Assembly: GCA_964409775.1 (NCBI GenBank) | Contig: CAYPEI010000005.1 | Location: 124,001-188,000 of the forward strand | DNA: 64,000 bases | Direction of reading: 5' to 3' | Origin: JAHBXL01 sp964409775 | GTDB taxonomy: Bacteria > Planctomycetota > Phycisphaerae > Phycisphaerales > UBA1924 | Shown here: positions 60,604 to 64,000 of the stretch, piece after piece | Numbering within the stretch: position 1 is the stretch's first letter | Layout: each line of letters starts with the position of its first letter | Program-made: the position numbers and the translations under genes | Notes under the pieces: model-generated | Database searches by the model: none | What the model was told of the DNA's origin: nothing | Seen by the model: only the letters and a program-made list of their open reading frames with translations

Positions 60604-61430
60604 GCATCGCCCGTGCATCCGTCTCCGGCGGGAAACCCCTGTCGGGCGCGATCGCGATCATCCCGGCGCGCCTCGGCTCGACACGCTTCCCGGGCAAAGT
60701 GTTGGCCGACCGCACCGGAAAGCCGCTGATTCAGCATGTGTGGGAGTCGACTCGGCGAGCGACATGTCTGTCGCGCGTGGTGATTGCCACCGATGACGAC
60801 CGCGTGACGGCGGCCGCGCGGGGATTCGGCGCAGAAGCAGTCCTGACCAGTGCCGAGCATCCCAACGGCACGAGCCGCCTTGCGGAGGCCGCGGCGAAAC
60901 TGGGACTCGCCTCCGACGCCATCGTCGTGAATTTGCAGGGCGACGAGCCGGAACTCGACCCTTCGGTGATCGATGACTCTGTAGCGGCGCTGATGGTGGG
61001 GGAAGTGCGCGGGGCGATGATCGCGACCGCGGCGACGCCGATGCTGGTCAGAGAGCAGGGGAATGGGGACAATCCCGACGACCCCAACATCGTGAAGGTC
61101 GTCCTTTCTCGTGACGGGTTCGCGTTGTATTTCTCCCGTTCGCGGATCCCGTTCGACCGGGACGGGACAGGGGGCGAAGCGGCACGGTGTCTGCGTCACA
61201 TCGGTCTGTACGTCTATCGGCGGGCAACGCTGGAGCGATACGCCGCCATGGCTCCGACGCCCCTTGAGCAGGCTGAGAAACTGGAGCAACTTCGGGCGCT
61301 CGAGAACGGCCTCCGCATCGCTGTGGCGGTTGTGCGCCCGGAGGCGACGGGAGGGGGTGGGATCGACACCCCGGAGCAGTACGAGGCGTTCGTTCAGCGG
61401 GTCATGTCGCAGCGAGTGAGCAGGACGTAA
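60600..61430 (+). CDS. kdsB: 3-deoxy-manno-octulosonate cytidylyltransferase
   Basis: Activates KDO as CMP-KDO for lipid A core synthesis. The 276-residue protein has the nucleotidyltransferase opening AIIPARLGSTRFPGKVLAD, then VVIATDDDRV, VVNLQGDEPELDP and the C-terminal lines HIGLYVYRRATLERYA and EKLEQLRALENG, all typical. GTG at 60600 overlaps the TPR stop. The presence of KDO activation implies lipopolysaccharide in this organism and agrees with the heptosyltransferase gene at 32 kb. alaS follows after 30 nt. Confidence 0.95.
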   Translation: MSIARASVSGGKPLSGAIAIIPARLGSTRFPGKVLADRTGKPLIQHVWESTRRATCLSRVVIATDDDRVTAAARGFGAEAVLTSAEHPNGTSRLAEAAAKLGLASDAIVVNLQGDEPELDPSVIDDSVAALMVGEVRGAMIATAATPMLVREQGNGDNPDDPNIVKVVLSRDGFALYFSRSRIPFDRDGTGGEAARCLRHIGLYVYRRATLERYAAMAPTPLEQAEKLEQLRALENGLRIAVAVVRPEATGGGGIDTPEQYEAFVQRVMSQRVSRT

Positions 61431-61460
61431 ACGCCCGAACACGCGGCGTACACTCCGCCC

Positions 61461-64000
61461 ATGAACTGGCCCGTTTCACGCGTCCGATCCACCTTCGTCG
61501 ACTTCTTCGTCAAGCAGCACGCGCACCGATTCGTGGCCTCTTCGCCGGTGGTGCCGCACGACGATCCGACCCTGCTCTTCACCAACGCGGGGATGAATCA
61601 GTTCAAACCGCTGTTCCTGGGTCGGGCCGAGCCCGGCTCGCCCCTGTTCGGGCTGAAGCGCGCCGCGAACAGCCAGAAGTGCATCCGCGCGGGCGGGAAG
61701 CACAACGATCTCGAGGACGTCGGCAAGGACACATACCACCACACGTTTTTCGAGATGCTCGGCAACTGGTCGTTCGGCGATTACTTCAAGAAGGAAGCGG
61801 TGGAGTGGTCGTGGGAACTGCTGACAAAGGTGTATGGCCTGCCCGCGGCGGCGCTCTACGCGACGTACTTCGGCGGCAACAAGGAGGCGGGGCTGGAGCC
61901 TGACCTCGAGACCAAGGCGCTGTGGGAGAAGTTCCTGCCGCCGGAACGTGTCCTGCCGGGCAACATGAAGGACAACTTCTGGGAGATGGGCGAGACCGGC
62001 CCGTGCGGACCCTGCACCGAGATCCATGTCGATCGCCTCACGGCGATGGGGCTGGAGAGCCGCATGGTCGCCGGCCTCGTGAACACCGGTGACCCCGATG
62101 TGATCGAGATCTGGAACAACGTCTTTATCCAGTTCAACCGCGAGGAGGGCGGCAGGCTCTCCACCCTGCCCGCCAAGCACGTCGACACCGGGATGGGCCT
62201 TGAGCGGCTGACCAGTATCCTCCAGAACAAGCGGTCCAACTACGACACCGATGTGTTCATGCCCATCTTCGCGGCGATCGAGCGCATCACCGGGGCGCGG
62301 GCCTACATGGGCAAACTCGGCACGCACGATGTCGGCAACATTGACACGGCATACCGCGTGATCGCCGACCACATCCGCACAATTACCTTTGCGATCACCG
62401 ATGGCGCAGTGCCCAGCAATGAGGGCCGCGGCTATGTCCTGCGGCGCATCCTGCGGCGCGCGGTGCGGTATGGCCGGCAAACGCTGGGAGCCAAGCCGGG
62501 CTTCTTCGCCCAACTTGTGAACTCCGTGGTCGAGACTTTCGGCGAGTTCTTCCCGGAACTTCGCAAGAACCCGGATCGAGTGATCGGGATCATCCGCGAA
62601 GAAGAAGAAAGTTTCGGGCGTACGCTGGATCGGGGCATCAAACTGTTCGAGGAAGCGGCGCATCGCGCGCAGGCGGTCCGCCAGGCCGGCGGAGGTTCCA
62701 AGGACTCTGCGCAGATCTCCGCGGACGACGCGTTCAGGCTCTACGACACCTACGGCTTCCCGCCGGACCTGACAGCACAGATGGCAGAGGAACGCGGCAT
62801 GAAGGTGGATGTCGCGGGCTACGAGCGCCTTATGGAAGGGGCACGCGAAAAGGCCCGCGCGGGCTCGGGCGGCAAGTTCGCCGCCGAGGCGGGCGGCGCG
62901 GCGATGCTCCCGCCCGATGCGATCGCCCGGCTCTCGGGCGCGCTCGCAGTCGACAAGACCGCGGACATCGACAAGTTCCACGGCCGCACCATCCGGGCGA
63001 CGGTCAAGGCCATCTGGAACGGTCAGAACTTCGACGAACGTGCCCACGCGGCGCACGGTCGCGCGAGCGTCCTCGGGATCGTGCTCGACAAGACCAACTT
63101 CTATGCAGAAATGGGCGGTCAGGAGGCCGACCACGGTCGCATCAATGTCTCTCGCGAGTCACGCACGCATCATGGCGATCAGCACGAGGGCGGCGAGTTC
63201 CGCGTCGAGGATGTCCGCGCGTTCGGTGGGTATGTCCTGCACATCGGTCACGTGCTCAGGGGCGAACTGGCCGTCGGCGACGATGTGCAGTTGACGATCG
63301 ATGCGCAGCGCCGCGCGGGCGTCACCGCCAACCACACCGCGACCCACCTGCTCAACCTCGGTCTGCGGCAGACCCTCGGAGACGGGGTCGATCAGAAGGG
63401 CTCGCTCGTCGCGCAGGACCGCCTCCGATTCGACTTTTCCCACGGCAAGGCGGTTTCCCCTGACGAACTGGGCAAGGTTGAGAGCGTTGTGCGCGATCGC
63501 ATCGCCAGGGATCTGGCGGTGCACACCGACACCGCGCCGCTCTTTGTCGCCAGGCAGGTCGAGGGCTTGCGGGCGGTCTTTGGCGAGGCGTACCCCGATC
63601 CCGTGCGAGTCGTTTCGATCGGCGCGCCGGTCGCCGCGATCCTCGACAAGCCCAAGGACGCAAAGTGGCGAGAGTTCTCGCTGGAGTTCTGTGGCGGCAC
63701 CCACGTCGAGCGGACCGGGCAGATCCACCACTTTGCGATCGTGTCGGAGGAGGCGGTGGCCAAGGGTGTGCGCCGCATCGTGGCCCTCACGGGCGTGCCG
63801 GCGATGGCCGCCGTCCAGGCCGCGGACAATCTCGCCCGTCGAATTCACGCTGCCGCGAAACTCAGTGAATCAGACCTGAGCGCAACCGTCACGGAGGTCG
63901 GCAACGAGATCGACCAGATGACGCTCCCGGCCGCCAGGAAGGCGGAACTCCGCGCCGCGCTCGCCCAACTTCAGGAACGCGTCAAGGGCGCGCAAAAGCA
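61461..64000 (+). CDS. alaS: Alanyl-tRNA synthetase (3' end beyond window)
   Basis: Charges tRNA-Ala and clears mischarged serine and glycine. 846 codons are present before the window ends; full AlaRS is usually about 870-880, so only the last part of the C-Ala domain is missing. Motifs are LLFTNAGMNQFKPLFLG, HNDLEDVGKDTYHHTFFEML, the tRNA-recognition region, and the editing site HTATHLLNLGL with CGGTHVERTG. The start ATG at 61461 has TACACT 6 nt upstream and no Shine-Dalgarno. Confidence 0.97.
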   Translation, partial: MNWPVSRVRSTFVDFFVKQHAHRFVASSPVVPHDDPTLLFTNAGMNQFKPLFLGRAEPGSPLFGLKRAANSQKCIRAGGKHNDLEDVGKDTYHHTFFEMLGNWSFGDYFKKEAVEWSWELLTKVYGLPAAALYATYFGGNKEAGLEPDLETKALWEKFLPPERVLPGNMKDNFWEMGETGPCGPCTEIHVDRLTAMGLESRMVAGLVNTGDPDVIEIWNNVFIQFNREEGGRLSTLPAKHVDTGMGLERLTSILQNKRSNYDTDVFMPIFAAIERITGARAYMGKLGTHDVGNIDTAYRVIADHIRTITFAITDGAVPSNEGRGYVLRRILRRAVRYGRQTLGAKPGFFAQLVNSVVETFGEFFPELRKNPDRVIGIIREEEESFGRTLDRGIKLFEEAAHRAQAVRQAGGGSKDSAQISADDAFRLYDTYGFPPDLTAQMAEERGMKVDVAGYERLMEGAREKARAGSGGKFAAEAGGAAMLPPDAIARLSGALAVDKTADIDKFHGRTIRATVKAIWNGQNFDERAHAAHGRASVLGIVLDKTNFYAEMGGQEADHGRINVSRESRTHHGDQHEGGEFRVEDVRAFGGYVLHIGHVLRGELAVGDDVQLTIDAQRRAGVTANHTATHLLNLGLRQTLGDGVDQKGSLVAQDRLRFDFSHGKAVSPDELGKVESVVRDRIARDLAVHTDTAPLFVARQVEGLRAVFGEAYPDPVRVVSIGAPVAAILDKPKDAKWREFSLEFCGGTHVERTGQIHHFAIVSEEAVAKGVRRIVALTGVPAMAAVQAADNLARRIHAAAKLSESDLSATVTEVGNEIDQMTLPAARKAELRAALAQLQERVKGAQK

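Noticed and set aside
61476..63134. A 552-codon minus-strand frame opposite alaS
   Set aside because: It is antisense to intact AlaRS motifs; no family similarity is evident.

Overview
This GC-rich chromosomal window most likely comes from a planctomycete of the class Phycisphaerae. The inference rests on four things: a giant secreted protein with an N-terminal LEPR-XLL-type motif and a C-terminal tandem of dockerin-like calcium loops ending AFLSAWFAG/AYLSAWFAG; two large planctomycete-style Ser/Thr kinases fused to sensor or TPR regions; a fused SecDF; and Gram-negative envelope genes (KDO activation, a heptosyltransferase, a porin, an OMP-chaperone-like lipoprotein). Genes are densely packed, often with ATGA/GTGA stop-start overlaps. 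I see no CRISPR array, insertion sequence, prophage or plasmid gene, so this reads as core chromosome with a few unusual proteins.

Layout. 1-10.7 kb: M1 aminopeptidase (3' end outside the window), enolase, PhoU-like protein, kinase/NB-ARC/TPR regulator, small lipoprotein, cysteine desulfurase-like enzyme, GcvT, PanC. 10.8-15.1 kb: an N-terminally extended, divergent CTP synthase, a zinc-ribbon protein, a glycosyltransferase and a PilZ-like protein. 15.1-24.2 kb: one co-oriented block of NUDIX hydrolase, M50 site-2 protease, rhomboid protease, tRNA-guanine transglycosylase with an insertion in its zinc site, YajC, fused SecDF and a LysM protein. 24.4-31 kb: UDP-glucuronate decarboxylase, then a divergent aspartase-Dcu transporter / porin-asparaginase module that should turn asparagine into fumarate and ammonia.

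31-38 kb: RNA 2',3'-cyclic phosphodiesterase and heptosyltransferase, a secreted unknown, and an ArsR-methyltransferase/S-adenosylhomocysteinase operon whose promoter overlaps a large palindrome. 38-45 kb: RRM RNA-binding protein, a secreted phosphatase-like/cytochrome c fusion, a histidine kinase, YraN, a SurA-like lipoprotein, a DUF1844 protein and MnmA. 45-51.3 kb: the giant haemagglutinin-type protein. 51.6-64 kb: kinase-TPR protein, heme O synthase, tRNA-Arg(UCU), two unknowns, Def/Fmt, a TPR protein, KdsB and almost all of AlaRS.

The most notable observations are the phosphatase-cytochrome fusion; the autoregulated SAH operon; a C-terminal tail shared by two neighbouring intramembrane proteases of unrelated families; and a recurrent TANNNT box 5-9 nt before the start codon of about a dozen genes, which suggests widespread leaderless transcription. 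No single large undescribed defence or biosynthetic system was found.
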